Shown piece after piece: positions 34,661 to 46,705 of a stretch of DNA of 64,000 bases (positions within the stretch are counted from its first letter, which is position 1; each line of letters starts with the position of its first letter). The stretch comes from Indioceanicola profundi (GTDB lineage Bacteria; Pseudomonadota; Alphaproteobacteria; Azospirillales; Azospirillaceae): positions 3,083,501-3,147,500 of the forward strand of contig NZ_CP030126.1 of NCBI RefSeq assembly GCF_003568845.1, in the 5' to 3' direction. Made by a program: the position numbers and the translations under genes. Under the pieces are notes generated by a model, which worked only from the letters and a program-made list of their open reading frames with translations, made no database searches and was not told the origin of the DNA.

Positions 34661-36157
34661 ATGGAACTGCTGCACGTAGCCGACGCTGTTGCCCGCGAGA
34701 AGAATATCGACAAGGACTCCGTCCTTGACGCGATGGAAGAGGCCATCAAGAAGGCCGGCCGCTCCAAGTACGGGCATGAGCACGACATCCGGGCGAAGAT
34801 CGACCGCAAGACCGGCGACATCCAGCTCCAGCGCTACCTTGAGGTGGTGGAGGAGGTGGAGAACGAGGCCACCCAGATCCCGCTCGCCAAGGCGCAGCGC
34901 AAGAATCCGGGCGCCAAAATCGGCGACTTCATCGTCGATACCCTGCCGCCCATCGATTTCGGCCGCATCGCCGCCCAGACCGCCAAGCAGGTGATCGTCC
35001 AGAAAGTCCGCGAGGCTGAGCGCGAGCGCCAGTTCAACGAGTACAAGGACCGCGTCGGCGAGATCGTCAACGGTCTGGTCAAGCGCGTGGAGTACGGCAA
35101 CGTCACGGTCGATCTCGGCCGGGCGGAGGCGATCCTGCGCCGCGACGAGACCCTGCCGCGCGAGCACTTCAAGACCGGCGACCGCGTCCGCGCCTATATC
35201 TACGACGTGCGGCAGGAGCCGCGCGGCCCGCAGATCTTCCTGTCCCGGACCCACGGCATGTTCATGGCCGGCCTGTTCAGGCAGGAGGTGCCGGAAATCT
35301 ATGACGGCATCATCGAGATCAAGGCGGTGGCCCGAGACCCCGGCTCCCGCGCCAAGATCGCCGTTCTGTCCAAGGACAGCTCCATCGACCCGGTCGGCGC
35401 CTGCGTCGGCATGCGCGGCAGCCGCGTCCAGGCCGTGGTGGGCGAGCTGCAGGGCGAGAAGATCGACATCATCCCCTGGAACCACGATCCGGCCACCTTC
35501 GTCGTCAACGCGCTCGCCCCGGCCGAAGTGGCCAAGGTCGTGCTGGACGAGGAAACGGGCAAGATCGAGGTGGTGGTGCCCGACGACCAGCTCTCGCTGG
35601 CCATCGGCCGCCGCGGCCAGAATGTCCGCCTCGCCTCCATGCTGACCGGCTGGGACATCGACATCATGACCGAGGCGGAGGAGCGTGAGCGCCGCCAGTC
35701 GGAAATGACGTCGCGGTCGGAGCTTTTCATGGAAGCCCTGGACGTGGACGATGTGATCGCCCATCTGCTGGTCACCGAGGGCTTTACCTCCGTCGAGGAG
35801 ATCGCCTTCGTCGATCTGGCCGAGCTCACCTCGATCGACGCGTTCGACGAGGATGTGGCGGCCGAGCTTCAGAACCGCGCCCAGGTCTTCCTGGAGGAGC
35901 AGAACCAGAAGCTCGAGACCCGCCGCCAGGAGCTGGGCGTCACCGACGAGGTCGCCGCGGTCGAGGCGTTCAATCCCGCCATGCTGGTGAAGCTGGGCGA
36001 GAATGGGGTCAAGACCATCGACGATCTGGCCGATCTGGCTGGCGACGAGCTGCTGGACATCATCGGCAAGGACGCCATGTCCCTGGACGAGGCCAACGAG
36101 ATCATCATGGCCGCCCGCGCCCATTGGTTCGCCGATGAGCAGGGCGCCGCGGAGTAA
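34661..36157 (+). CDS. nusA: transcription termination/antitermination factor NusA
   Basis: A 498-residue NusA: an N-terminal polymerase-binding domain (about 1-130; [29 protein letters not shown]), an S1 domain, two KH domains with the signature [25 protein letters not shown], and two C-terminal acidic helix-hairpin repeats as in other proteobacteria. It modulates pausing, termination and rRNA antitermination. It lies 75 bases after rimP in the conserved operon and may autoregulate it through the leader terminator upstream of rimP. Confidence 0.97.
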   Translation: MELLHVADAVAREKNIDKDSVLDAMEEAIKKAGRSKYGHEHDIRAKIDRKTGDIQLQRYLEVVEEVENEATQIPLAKAQRKNPGAKIGDFIVDTLPPIDFGRIAAQTAKQVIVQKVREAERERQFNEYKDRVGEIVNGLVKRVEYGNVTVDLGRAEAILRRDETLPREHFKTGDRVRAYIYDVRQEPRGPQIFLSRTHGMFMAGLFRQEVPEIYDGIIEIKAVARDPGSRAKIAVLSKDSSIDPVGACVGMRGSRVQAVVGELQGEKIDIIPWNHDPATFVVNALAPAEVAKVVLDEETGKIEVVVPDDQLSLAIGRRGQNVRLASMLTGWDIDIMTEAEERERRQSEMTSRSELFMEALDVDDVIAHLLVTEGFTSVEEIAFVDLAELTSIDAFDEDVAAELQNRAQVFLEEQNQKLETRRQELGVTDEVAAVEAFNPAMLVKLGENGVKTIDDLADLAGDELLDIIGKDAMSLDEANEIIMAARAHWFADEQGAAE

Positions 36158-36223
36158 GGATCGGATGCCGGGCCCGGAAGGGTCCGGCATCCGGGTTCGG
36201 AGTTGACGGGAGCCGCAGGCGAG

Positions 36224-36958
36224 ATGAGGTCCGGAACCGAGAGTATCGGCAAGGGCGGTCCGGGGCAGATGCCCGGGAATGTGCCGGAGCCGGAGGCGGT
36301 CGGACCGGATGCGGTTCTGGACGAGCCGGAAGTGCTTGGGGGCAGGAACGGCTCGCTCCGCCGCTGCATCGTCAGCGGCTCCGTCCAGAAGAAGGACCGC
36401 ATGGTGCGGTTCGTGGTGGGGCCGGAGAACCAGGTCGTCCCCGACCTGGAGGAAACCCTGCCAGGACGTGGCCTATGGTTGACGGCGGAGGCCGATCTGG
36501 TTGAAAAGGCGGTCGGTAAGAACGTCTTTTCCCGAGCGGCCCGTCGGAAGGTCGTAGTGGCGGCGGACCTGAAGGACCTGCTGGCCACCCTGATGCGGCG
36601 GCGTCTGTTGGACCTGATCGGTCTGGCGTCGCGCGGCGGCGGGGCGGTGGCCGGGTTCGAAAAGGCCCACGCCGCCTTGAAGTTGGGGCGGGTCGGCAAG
36701 GGGAATGCCCCCGGCGTTTGGCTCGAGGCGCGCGACGGCGCTGCCGACGGCCGACGGAAGCTGGCCCCGCTCGCCGGGTCCCGCGGGCTCGAACCGGTCG
36801 ATCTGTTCGACCGGCGGGAGCTGGGGCAGGCGCTGGGGCGGGACGAGGCCGTGCATGTCGTGCTGGCCGACGGACCGCTGGCCGGCCGGATAAGACGGGA
36901 TGTGCGGCGCCTGAAGATGCTGCTGGGCGCCCCGTCCGACGAGATTTCCGCCGCCTGA
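36224..36958 (+). CDS. RNA-binding protein: YlxR (DUF448) domain plus L7Ae-like domain
   Basis: A 244-residue protein. Residues about 45-125 match the YlxR/DUF448 nucleic-acid-binding domain ([31 protein letters not shown]), and the C-terminal part contains [22 protein letters not shown], typical of L7Ae/L30e-like RNA-binding modules fused to YlxR in alphaproteobacteria. It is part of the nusA-infB operon everywhere and is thought to bind RNA or influence RNase P. The ATG at 36224 was preferred to a TTG seven codons upstream. Confidence 0.9.
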   Translation: MRSGTESIGKGGPGQMPGNVPEPEAVGPDAVLDEPEVLGGRNGSLRRCIVSGSVQKKDRMVRFVVGPENQVVPDLEETLPGRGLWLTAEADLVEKAVGKNVFSRAARRKVVVAADLKDLLATLMRRRLLDLIGLASRGGGAVAGFEKAHAALKLGRVGKGNAPGVWLEARDGAADGRRKLAPLAGSRGLEPVDLFDRRELGQALGRDEAVHVVLADGPLAGRIRRDVRRLKMLLGAPSDEISAA

Positions 36959-37109
36959 CCGCGGCGGACATGAGGTTCCTTCCGTTCCGGGGCATGGCCC
37001 GGGGGCGGCGGGAAGGTTCCAGCCCGGCGTGGACCGGCCGGGCAAGGGGCCAAGGCTGTACGGGTTCAACTTTGGCGGCTTGCCGCCGCCAGGACATTTC
37101 GGATTTCGG

Positions 37110-39830
37110 ATGACGGATACGAACGACCAGAACCGCAACAAGGGCAAACTCAGCCTGTCTGGAAAGACGCTGGGACTCAGCAAGCCCGCCGCACCCGGTG
37201 CGGCGGGCGCCGGCACGGTGCGCCAGAGCTTCAGCCATGGCCGGCAGAACACGGTTGCGGTGGAGGTCAAGCGCAAGCGCACCTTCGAAAAGGGTGCGGT
37301 GCCGGGCGTCGCCGACGGCGGCGCTGCCGCACGCCGGGCGGCGGAAGGCGTGCAGTCCGGCCGCGGCCCGCAGCGCGGCGGCGGCGGCGGCGGGGCCCTG
37401 CGCGGGCTCAGCGAAGCCGAGCGTGAGAAGCGCCTGCGCGTTCTCCAGGACGCCGCGGTCGAAGAACAGCGCCGCGCCCTGACGGAGGCGGAGGAGCGTG
37501 CCGTCGCCGAGCAGCTGGCCCGCGAGGAGGCAGCTGCCGCCGAGGCCGCCGCCCGCGCCGAGGCCGAGGCCCGCGTGGCTGCCGAGCGCGCCGCTGCGCT
37601 CGAGCCGATGGACGAGGACACTGTCCGTCGCCGCGAAATGGAAGAGCTGCGCCGCATCCAGGAGGCCGAGAAGGCCGCCGTGGAAGAGGCGGAGCGCAAG
37701 CGCCGTGAGCAGGAAGAGGCCAAGAAGGCCGAGGAGGCCCGGAAGGCCGAGGAGGCGCGCAGCCGTGAGGCCCGCACCGCCACCGACGTCACCACCCGCG
37801 CCCCGATCCTGCCCGGACGCGCCCCCGTCGTCGAGGACGAGGACGAGGCGCCTCGCCGTCGTGGCGGCGGCGGCAAGGGCGCGCCGAAGGCTCCGGCCCC
37901 GGCCGCCAAGGCTCCGAAGGGCGGCGACAAGCGCCGTGGCGGCAAGCTGACCGTCTCCCAGGCGCTCAGCGATGACGACTCCGGTGTCCGCGGCCGCTCC
38001 ATGGCCGCCGCCCGCCGTGCCCGCGAGCGTGAGCGTCAGCGGTTGCATGGCCGGCAGGAAACCCAGAAGGTCACCCGCGACGTCACCATCCCCGAGGTGA
38101 TCACGGTCCAGGAGCTCGCCAACCGCATGGCCGAGCGTGGGGCCGACGTGATCAAGACGCTCATGCGTATGGGCGTCATGGCCACGATCACCCAGGCGAT
38201 CGACGCCGACACCGCCGAGCTGGTGGTGACCGAGCTGGGGCACCGCCCCTACCGCGTGTCGGAGGCCGACGTCGAAATCGGTGTCCGCGGCATCGAGGAC
38301 CGGCCGGAGGATATGAAGCCCCGTCCGCCCGTCGTCACGGTCATGGGTCACGTCGACCACGGCAAGACCTCGCTGCTGGACGCGTTGCGCAAGACCGATG
38401 TGGCGGCCCGCGAGGCCGGCGGCATCACCCAGCACATCGGCGCCTATCAGGTGCAGCTCGAGTCCGGCGCGATCACCTTCATCGACACGCCGGGCCACGC
38501 GGCCTTCACCGAGATGCGTGCCCGCGGCGCCAACGTCACCGACGTGGTGGTGCTGGTGGTTGCGGCCGACGACGGCGTCATGCCGCAGACGGTCGAAGCC
38601 ATCCGCCACGCCAAGGCGGCCAAGGTTCCGATCATCGTCGCCATCAACAAGTGCGACCTGCCCTCGGCCAAGCCGGACCGCGTCCGTAACGAGCTGCTCC
38701 AGCACGAGCTGGTGGTGGAAGCCATGGGCGGCGACGTGCTGGATGTGGAAGTGTCCGCCAAGTCCGGGTTGAACCTCGACAAGCTGGAGGAGAACATCCT
38801 CCTGCAGGCCGAGATCCTGGAGCTGCGGGCCAATCCCGACCGGCCGGCCGAAGGCGTCATCGTCGAGGCCAAGCTGGACAAGGGCCGCGGCCCGGTGGGC
38901 ACCGTCCTGGTCCAGCGCGGCACCATCCGGGTCGGCGACATCGTGGTTGCCGGCAGCGAGTGGGGACGTGTCCGCGCCCTGGTCAACGATCGCGGCCAGA
39001 ACGTCCAGGAGGCTGGCCCCGCCAGCCCGGTGGAGGTGCTGGGCATGAACGGCGTGCCGCTGGCCGGCGACGACCTTGCCGTGGTCGAGAACGAGGCCCG
39101 CGCCCGTGAAATCACCGAGTACCGCCAGCGCAAGAAGCGGGAGGCCCTGGCCGCACAGCAGGGGCGCGGATCGCTGGAGCAGATGTTCAGCAAGATCCAG
39201 GCGGGCGACGTCAAGGAACTGCCGGTCGTCATCAAGGGCGACGTGCAGGGCTCGGTCGAAGCCATCGCAGGCGCGCTGGAGAAGGTCGCCGGCGACAATG
39301 CCGAGGTGAAGGTGCGCGTGCTGATGTCCGGCGTCGGCGCCATCACCGAAAGCGACATCACGCTGGCGAACGCGTCCGACGGCCTGGTTATCGGCTTCAA
39401 CGTGCGTGCCAACCCGCAGGCGCGTGAGATGGCCAAGCGCGATGGTGTGGAGATCCGGTACTACTCGATCATCTACAACATCATCGACGACGTGAAGCAG
39501 ATGCTCACGGGCATGCTGGCCCCGAGCCTGCGCGAGCGCTTCCTGGGCAATGCCCAGATCCAGGAGGTGTTCAACATCACCAAGGTCGGCAAGGTCGCCG
39601 GCTGCCGCGTGGTGGAAGGCATCGTCAAGCGCGGCGCCAAGGTCCGCCTGCTGCGCGACAACGTGGTGATCCACGAGGGCACCCTGAAGACGCTGAAGCG
39701 CTTCAAGGACGAGGTCCGCGAGGTCCGCGAGGGCTTCGAGTGCGGCATGGCGTTCGAGAATTACGACGACATCCGCCCCGGCGACCTGATCGAGGCCTTC
39801 GAGATGGAGGAGGTGGCCCGGGAGCTGTAA
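37110..39830 (+). CDS. infB: translation initiation factor IF-2
   Basis: A 906-residue IF-2 with a long charged N-terminal region (basic/acidic coiled-coil stretch around 125-240), the IF2_N domain, and the GTPase core with G1 GHVDHGKTS (about 412-420), DTPGHAAF and NKCD, followed by the C-terminal domains (final [31 protein letters not shown]). It places initiator tRNA on the 30S subunit. The ATG at 37110 ([19 protein letters not shown]) is the typical alphaproteobacterial start. It is followed by a terminator at 39863-39906. Confidence 0.97.
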   Translation: MTDTNDQNRNKGKLSLSGKTLGLSKPAAPGAAGAGTVRQSFSHGRQNTVAVEVKRKRTFEKGAVPGVADGGAAARRAAEGVQSGRGPQRGGGGGGALRGLSEAEREKRLRVLQDAAVEEQRRALTEAEERAVAEQLAREEAAAAEAAARAEAEARVAAERAAALEPMDEDTVRRREMEELRRIQEAEKAAVEEAERKRREQEEAKKAEEARKAEEARSREARTATDVTTRAPILPGRAPVVEDEDEAPRRRGGGGKGAPKAPAPAAKAPKGGDKRRGGKLTVSQALSDDDSGVRGRSMAAARRARERERQRLHGRQETQKVTRDVTIPEVITVQELANRMAERGADVIKTLMRMGVMATITQAIDADTAELVVTELGHRPYRVSEADVEIGVRGIEDRPEDMKPRPPVVTVMGHVDHGKTSLLDALRKTDVAAREAGGITQHIGAYQVQLESGAITFIDTPGHAAFTEMRARGANVTDVVVLVVAADDGVMPQTVEAIRHAKAAKVPIIVAINKCDLPSAKPDRVRNELLQHELVVEAMGGDVLDVEVSAKSGLNLDKLEENILLQAEILELRANPDRPAEGVIVEAKLDKGRGPVGTVLVQRGTIRVGDIVVAGSEWGRVRALVNDRGQNVQEAGPASPVEVLGMNGVPLAGDDLAVVENEARAREITEYRQRKKREALAAQQGRGSLEQMFSKIQAGDVKELPVVIKGDVQGSVEAIAGALEKVAGDNAEVKVRVLMSGVGAITESDITLANASDGLVIGFNVRANPQAREMAKRDGVEIRYYSIIYNIIDDVKQMLTGMLAPSLRERFLGNAQIQEVFNITKVGKVAGCRVVEGIVKRGAKVRLLRDNVVIHEGTLKTLKRFKDEVREVREGFECGMAFENYDDIRPGDLIEAFEMEEVAREL

Positions 39831-39862
39831 GCCCCAGGCCCCATCCCCCGTTCCAAGTCCGG

Positions 39863-39906
39863 ACGGCCGGCGCTATGCTTCACCGCAGCGCCGGCCGTTC
39901 TCTTTT
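39863..39906 (+). terminator. rho-independent terminator after infB
   Basis: ACGGCCGGCGCT (39863-39874) and AGCGCCGGCCGT (39887-39898) are perfect complements with a 12-base loop, followed by TCTCTTTT. It closes the rimP-infB operon upstream of the toxin-antitoxin pair, so rbfA and truB need another promoter. Confidence 0.88.
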
Positions 39907-39917
39907 GGGAGGTCCCC

Positions 39918-40202
39918 ATGCCCGGTCACATCGATCTGAAGAGCGACGAGGCCGATCTGGCCGCCCTGGTGGCCCGCGTACGCCAGGGGGAGGAGATCGT
40001 GCTGACCGAGAACGGGCGGGCGGTCGCAAGGCTCAGCCCGCCCGCGGCCGAACCGCTCGAGGACGCGGCCGCAGCCGCACCGCCCTTCGGGATATGGAAG
40101 GACAAGGGCTGGATTGCCGACGATTTCGATGCCCCGCTGCCAGCCGATCTCGCCGACGCATTCACGCGATGGCCGAAGGGCGATATGCCGGAGACGCCGT
40201 GA
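39918..40202 (+). CDS. Phd/YefM-type antitoxin (VapB partner)
   Basis: A 94-residue antitoxin: the N-terminal Phd/YefM DNA-binding fold (HIDLKSDEADLAALVARVRQGEEIVLTENGRAVARLSP) and an acidic, flexible C-terminal half (GIWKDKGWIADDFDAPLPADLADAF), which in this family wraps the PIN toxin. A GGGAGGT ribosome-binding site precedes the ATG. Its stop overlaps the toxin start by three bases (GTGA). The pair sits between infB and rbfA. Confidence 0.88.
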   Translation: MPGHIDLKSDEADLAALVARVRQGEEIVLTENGRAVARLSPPAAEPLEDAAAAAPPFGIWKDKGWIADDFDAPLPADLADAFTRWPKGDMPETP

Positions 40203-40573
40203 AGCTCCTGATCGACACGCAGGTGATGCTCTGGTCCTTCTTCGACCATGCGCGGCTTGGATCGCGGCAGCGCCAGCTCATCCAGGAGAATGCGGGGCGT
40301 TGCTGGGTCAGCATCGCCTCTCCCTGGGAGACCGAGATCAAGCGGGCTCTCGGGAAACTGAATGCCCCGGACGACGTCGCCGGGGCGATTGCGCTGTTCG
40401 GCTGGCACCTGCTGCCGATCCGGATCGAGCATACGCGGGCCATCGGCCGCCTGCCTCACATCCATGGCGATCCGTTCGACCGCATGCTGGTCGCCCAGGC
40501 GCAGACGTAGGGAATGACCCTGATGACGGCGGACACCCGTCTCGCCGCCTACGGCATCCCGGTCCTGTGGTGA
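40199..40573 (+). pseudogene. VapC-type PIN-domain toxin, truncated by an in-frame amber codon
   Basis: Reading from GTG 40199, a PIN ribonuclease begins KLLIDTQVMLW (Asp6), with Glu44 in SPWETEIK and Asp91/Asp94 in HGDPFDRMLVAQAQT. A TAG at 40508-40510 then stops translation after 103 codons. The same frame continues as GMTLMTADTRLAAYGIPVLW to TGA at 40571-40573, exactly the normal PIN C-terminus, including the Asp of TAD that completes the acidic metal site. A single G-to-T change (GAG to TAG) explains it. The truncated product should lack catalysis, leaving an antitoxin without an active partner unless the amber codon is suppressed or is a sequencing error. Confidence 0.85.
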
Positions 40574-40674
40574 CGGCGCTTCTCCTCGACCGTTGAAACA
40601 GAGTAGTGAAGCCACCCACTGGCGGCGCGCGGTCCCATCCCGCGGCCGATGGTAAGACCAGAAGGATATCAAAC

Positions 40675-41259
40675 ATGCCCAGAGGCAAAGGCAGCACCAA
40701 GCCCGGCCAGCACGGCCCGTCCCAGCGTCAGCTCCGCGTCGGCGAGGAAATCCGCCATGCGCTCGCCGATGTGTTCCGCCGCGGCGACTTCCGCGACCCC
40801 GTGCTGCACGACGTCAACGTCACGGTGACGGAGGTGCGGGTCAGCCCGGACCTGAAGAATGCCACCGCCTATGTCATGCCGCTGGGCGGCGGGAATCCGG
40901 AGCTGATCGCGGCGCTGAACCGCGCCGCCACCTTCCTGCGCGGCCAGATCGCGCGCGAGGTGCGGCTCCAGCATACGCCGCGGCTGGGCTTCGAGGCGGA
41001 TACCAGCTTCGACTACGCCAGCAAGATCGACCGGCTCCTCCACGACCCGGCAGTGGCCCGCGACCTGGATTCCGAGGGCGTGCCGCTGGACCGGGACGAC
41101 CAGCTCGAAGCCGGGGACGAGGATTACGACGACGCTATCCTGGATGAGTTGGACGAGGAGGACGGCGAGTCCCCGCTGCACGACCGCGTCAACGGCACCT
41201 CCCACGGGATGAACGGCACCGAGCCGGACGATGACGAGGACGGCCGCCATGGCGCGTAA
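40675..41259 (+). CDS. rbfA: 30S ribosome-binding factor RbfA
   Basis: A 194-residue RbfA with the KH-like core (QLRVGEEIRHALADVFRRGDF, VTVTEVRVSPDLKNATAYVMPLGG, LRGQIAREVRLQHTPRLGFEADTSFDYASKID). It matures the 16S rRNA 5' end during cold growth. A strongly acidic C-terminal extension of about 60 residues (many Asp/Glu) is longer than in Escherichia coli but usual in alphaproteobacteria. The ATG at 40675 has AAGGA upstream. It overlaps truB by 11 bases. Confidence 0.95.
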   Translation: MPRGKGSTKPGQHGPSQRQLRVGEEIRHALADVFRRGDFRDPVLHDVNVTVTEVRVSPDLKNATAYVMPLGGGNPELIAALNRAATFLRGQIAREVRLQHTPRLGFEADTSFDYASKIDRLLHDPAVARDLDSEGVPLDRDDQLEAGDEDYDDAILDELDEEDGESPLHDRVNGTSHGMNGTEPDDDEDGRHGA

Positions 41260-42183
41260 GCGCAAGGGGCGGCCCCTGCATGGCTGGCTGGTGATCGACA
41301 AGCCGGGCGGCATGACCTCCACCCAGGTGATGGCCAAGTGCCGCTGGCTGCTGAAGGCGGAGAAGGCGGGCCATGGCGGCACGCTCGACCCCATCGCCAC
41401 GGGCATCCTGCCTATCGCCTTCGGCGAGGCCACGAAGACCGTCAACTTCGCCATGGACGGGCAGAAGACCTACCGCTTCGTCCTGAAGTTCGGGGAGGCG
41501 ACGGATACGGACGACCGCGCCGGACAGGTGATCTCCACCAACCCGTCCCGCCCGACGGATGGGGAGATCGAGGCGGCGCTGGAAGGCTTCACCGGCTGGA
41601 TTAGCCAGATCCCGCCCCGCTACAGCGCCATCAAGGTGGATGGCGAGCGCGCCTATGACCTCGCCCGCGAGGGGGAGGAGGTGAATCTCGCCGCTCGCGA
41701 CGTCCGCATCGACAGCATCCTGCTGACCGAGCGCCCCGATCCCGACCATGCGGTGATCGAAGTGGAATGCGGCAAGGGCACCTATATGCGCAGCCTTGCC
41801 CGCGACATCGCGGTTGCCCTCGGCACGGTGGGCCATGTGGAGGAGCTGCGCCGGCTGCGCGTCGGCCGCTTTACTCTGGCCGAGGCGATGACGCTGGAGG
41901 AACTGGAGAGGCTTGCCCAGGACCCGGAGGCGGAGCCGCCGCTGCTGCCCATCGAGACCGCCCTGGACCAGATCCCGGCCCTGGACCTCAGCGATGCGGA
42001 GGCCTTCCGTCTGCGCCAGGGGCAGGCTGTGGGTCTGCTCCGCCGGTCGGACCTGGAGCGGCTGCGCGCGGTGGAGCAGGCGGTCGGCGACGGCACCGCC
42101 CTTGCGACCTGCGCCGGCCGTCCGGTGGCGCTGGTGCGGGTCGAGGGGCGGAGGTCAAGCCGGTGCGGGTTCTGAATTTGTAG
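41249..42183 (+). CDS. truB: tRNA pseudouridine(55) synthase TruB, C-terminus apparently frameshifted
   Basis: About 300 residues of TruB: HGWLVIDKPGGMTSTQVM, the catalytic motif GHGGTLDPIATGILP with Asp47, and GTYMRSLARDI. It makes pseudouridine 55 in the T-loop of tRNAs. In the written frame the protein ends SSRCGF at 42175, but the standard TruB ending EVKPVRVLNL is encoded in the next frame up to TAG at 42181-42183. One missing G in the run GGGG at 42145-42148 would restore it. The enzyme core is unaffected, so this is more likely a sequencing error than inactivation. Translationally coupled to rbfA (11-base overlap). Confidence 0.93.
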
Positions 42184-42204
42184 ACGCCGCACGAGGACAT
42201 ATGA

Positions 42205-42236
42205 AAAAGGCCGCAGGAGCGATCCTGCGGCCTTTT
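42205..42236. terminator. bidirectional rho-independent terminator between truB and metK
   Basis: AAAAGGCCGCAGGA (42205-42218) and TCCTGCGGCCTTTT (42223-42236) form a perfect 14-base stem with a GCGA tetraloop, with T-runs on both strands. The two genes converge here, so it can end both transcripts. Confidence 0.92.
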
Positions 42237-42257
42237 CCTTATCGGCGTCGATGCGGC

Positions 42258-43421
<1,164 letters not shown>

Positions 43422-43449
43422 GGGGACCCCTCGGCGCTGGATGTTCTGG

Positions 43450-43535
43450 AACGTGCGCCGTACCCGTCGAAGGGCGCACGTTGCCCGGACGCAGTCCTGG
43501 CGGCGTGTTGTCGCAATCCGCGGCGGGCCGGTCAA
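43450..43535 (-). promoter_or_regulatory. candidate metK promoter and leader hairpin
   Basis: On the minus strand TTGACC (43535-43530) and GACAAC (43512-43507) are 17 bases apart, a plausible sigma-70 promoter. Downstream in the leader, AACGTGCGCC and GGCGCACGTT (43450-43459 and 43473-43482) form a perfect ten-base stem with a 13-base loop ending 29 bases before the start codon. The half-motif GTCGCAATCCGC of the palindromic repeat family also occurs here (43510-43521). Confidence 0.5.
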
Positions 43536-43556
43536 GTGCTTCGACAACCTGACGGG

Positions 43557-44006
43557 TTAGACCTTTTCGGTACCGGATGCGGCGACGGCCTTCGCCAGCT
43601 CGAAGATGCGCTTGCGGACCGCCGGTTCGGTGATGCGGTAATAGGCGCGCACCAGCTCCAGCGTCTCGCGCTTGGCCATCGGGTCCAGCTCTCCGGACTC
43701 CTCCGGCGTGCTCGCCGGCTTGGCCTCGGCCCCGTCCGGCTGCATGTCGTCGAAGAAGAAGGACACCGGCACGTCCAGCACGCGGGACAGGTCGAACAGA
43801 CGGGATGCGCCGATGCGGTTGGCGCCCCGCTCATATTTCTGGACCTGCTGGAAGGTCAGGCCGATGGCTTCGCCCAGCTTCTCCTGGCTCATTCCCAGCA
43901 GCGTCCGCCGAAGCCGCACACGAGACCCGACATGCACGTCGACGGGGTTGGGCTTTCCAAGGCGCGGGCGTCCGCCGCCACGACGCCCCCGTGTCGCTGT
44001 CTCCAT
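43557..44006 (-). CDS. XRE-family helix-turn-helix regulator of the lnt-xre-metK locus
   Basis: A 149-residue DNA-binding protein with an XRE HTH at about 25-80 (MSQEKLGEAIGLTFQQVQKYERGANRIGASRLFDLSRVLDVPVSFFFDD). The basic N-terminal tail (TRGRRGGGRPRLGKPNP) and C-terminal helical region match the conserved alphaproteobacterial regulator between lnt and metK. Its target is not known to me; metK or itself are natural candidates. The ATG at 44006 is the family start, with AGGTTGCG upstream. The 112-base gap to lnt is A+T-rich and contains the palindrome CCAGT-CTGA-ACTGG at 44018-44031 and GCATA/TATGC-type repeats, a likely operator region. Confidence 0.87.
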   Translation of the reverse strand: METATRGRRGGGRPRLGKPNPVDVHVGSRVRLRRTLLGMSQEKLGEAIGLTFQQVQKYERGANRIGASRLFDLSRVLDVPVSFFFDDMQPDGAEAKPASTPEESGELDPMAKRETLELVRAYYRITEPAVRKRIFELAKAVAASGTEKV

Positions 44007-44118
44007 AATCGCAACCTCCAGTCTGAACTGGTGGCAGCCTATGACATACGTTCTTATGCGGTCAAGTCCGGCCTTGAGGCACATCGAAGCATAGCTGCAT
44101 ACGAAGATATGCCACGAT

Positions 44119-45761
44119 CTACATCCGTCGCGCGAGTGGAACAATCAGGCAAGACAGGAAAAGTAATAATGTGACCAGGGTCCAGTCACCATATTGCGCA
44201 TACAGGGTGGCGTCCGGAACCGCTTGGGGCAGGGCAGCGTCGACAACTCCCTCCCGCCCCAATCCGAGGGAGGCGGTAATCCGCCCATAGGGGTCGACGA
44301 TGCCGGAAATACCGGTATTGGCCGCGCGCACCAGCGGCACGCCTTCCTCCACCGCACGAACCCGGGCGATGTCGAAATGCTGGTGGGGGCCGGATGTCTC
44401 CCCGTACCACGCATCGTTGGTCAGGTTCAGAAGCCAAGCCGGGCGGCCCGGCCCCTCCGCCCCGTCGGGGGCCACGGATGCGGCCACATTGCCGGGGAAG
44501 ATCACCTCATAGCAGATCAGCGGTCCGACCGGCGGCAGGCCCGGCAGGTCCAGTGTCCGCGGCCCCGGGCCGGCGGCATAATCGCCCGCGGATGCGGCGA
44601 CGGCCGAGACCGCGCCGGCCGGAAGGATGCTGCGGAACGGCATGTACTCGCCGAAGGGGACCAGGTGGAATTTGTCATAGGTGGCGGCCAGATGGCCGGC
44701 GCTGTCCACGGCCACCATGCCGTTCCAGTAGCGCGTGCCGCCGGTCTCGCCGTCCAGGGTGGCGCGCGGCGTTCCCGCCAGGATGTAGCCGCCGGGCGGG
44801 GTCACCGACGCCAGCGCCTCTGTCACTGAGAGGGTAAAAGGCTCCCCTTCGACCAGCAGCCAGGGAATGGCTGTCTCCGGCCAGACGACGGCGGTGACCT
44901 TGTCCCAACCGGCGGAACTGGAAAGCTGGAGCAGACGCTGGAAATTGGCGAGCCGGGCGTCCCGGTCGCTTTTCATCTTCTGGGAGATATTGGGCTGCAC
45001 GATGCGGATCGTGACATCCTCCGCGGCGCGCCCCTCGGTTCCCGCCATGCGCCATGCGCCCCAGCCGGCGATGGCAGCGAACAGGGCCAGCCCGGCGGCG
45101 GTTCCCGCCATGGCCTGCCGGCGGCGCTCCGGCGGGCCGGCGAAAGCGGCCGGCATGGCAGCGGCGGCCACGGTCAGCAGCGACAGGCCGTAGATCCCGG
45201 CGACCGACGCGAACTGCAGCACCGGCAGCCAGGCGGACCAGCCGTACCCGACCAGATTCCAGGGAAAGCCGGTGAAGAGATGGCCGCGCAGCCACTCCAT
45301 CGCCGTCCAGATCACGGCGAAGAGGAGCGCTTCCGCGGCTCCCTGCAGACGCCAGCGCCAGGCCAGCGACTTGAACAGGGCCGCGCCGAAGCCGGTGAAG
45401 ATGGCCAGCAGCATGGGCAGGCCGGCCACCGCCAGCGGCACGGCCCACCAGAAGCGGGCGATATCCACCCACAAGGCGAAGCTGATCCAGTACAGCCCGA
45501 AGACGAAATGGCCGAAGCCGAACCACCAGCCGGTCCAGAAGGCGCCGCGGGCGGTAGCGCTGCCGCGGATCATCCAGATCAGCACGGGCAGGCACAGCCA
45601 CCAGAGCGGCACGGCATAGCCCGGCGACAGGGCGAAGGCCGCCGTGGCCCCGGCGGCGGCGGCGGCCAGGGCCCGCCGCCAGCCGGTCAGCGCGCCCAGC
45701 CATTCCGCCGTACGGTTCAGCGGGGCATGCGGCGTCGCCATCGCGGCGGCTCCACCCAGGG

Positions 45762-45765
<4 letters not shown>
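44119..45765 (-). CDS. lnt: apolipoprotein N-acyltransferase
   Basis: A 548-residue inner-membrane enzyme with an N-terminal block of six to seven helices, a nitrilase-like periplasmic domain and a C-terminal helix. The catalytic triad is visible: Glu in WPETAIPWLL, Lys in YDKFHLVPFGEYMPF, Cys in ICYEVIFPGNV, followed by the LTNDAWYG loop. It adds the third acyl chain to lipoproteins. The GTG at 45765 overlaps the corC stop (GTGA), giving coupling; an ATG at 45741 is the alternative. Confidence 0.94.
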
Positions 45766-46697
<932 letters not shown>

Positions 46698-46705
46698 CGT
46701 CTTAT

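Noticed and set aside
36372-39674. An 1100-codon minus-strand frame opposite ylxR and infB
   Set aside because: It mirrors the codon bias of infB and has no recognisable domain.
43422-43556. SAM-II or SAM/SAH riboswitch before metK
   Set aside because: The characteristic conserved loops of those riboswitches are not visible; only a simple perfect hairpin is present.
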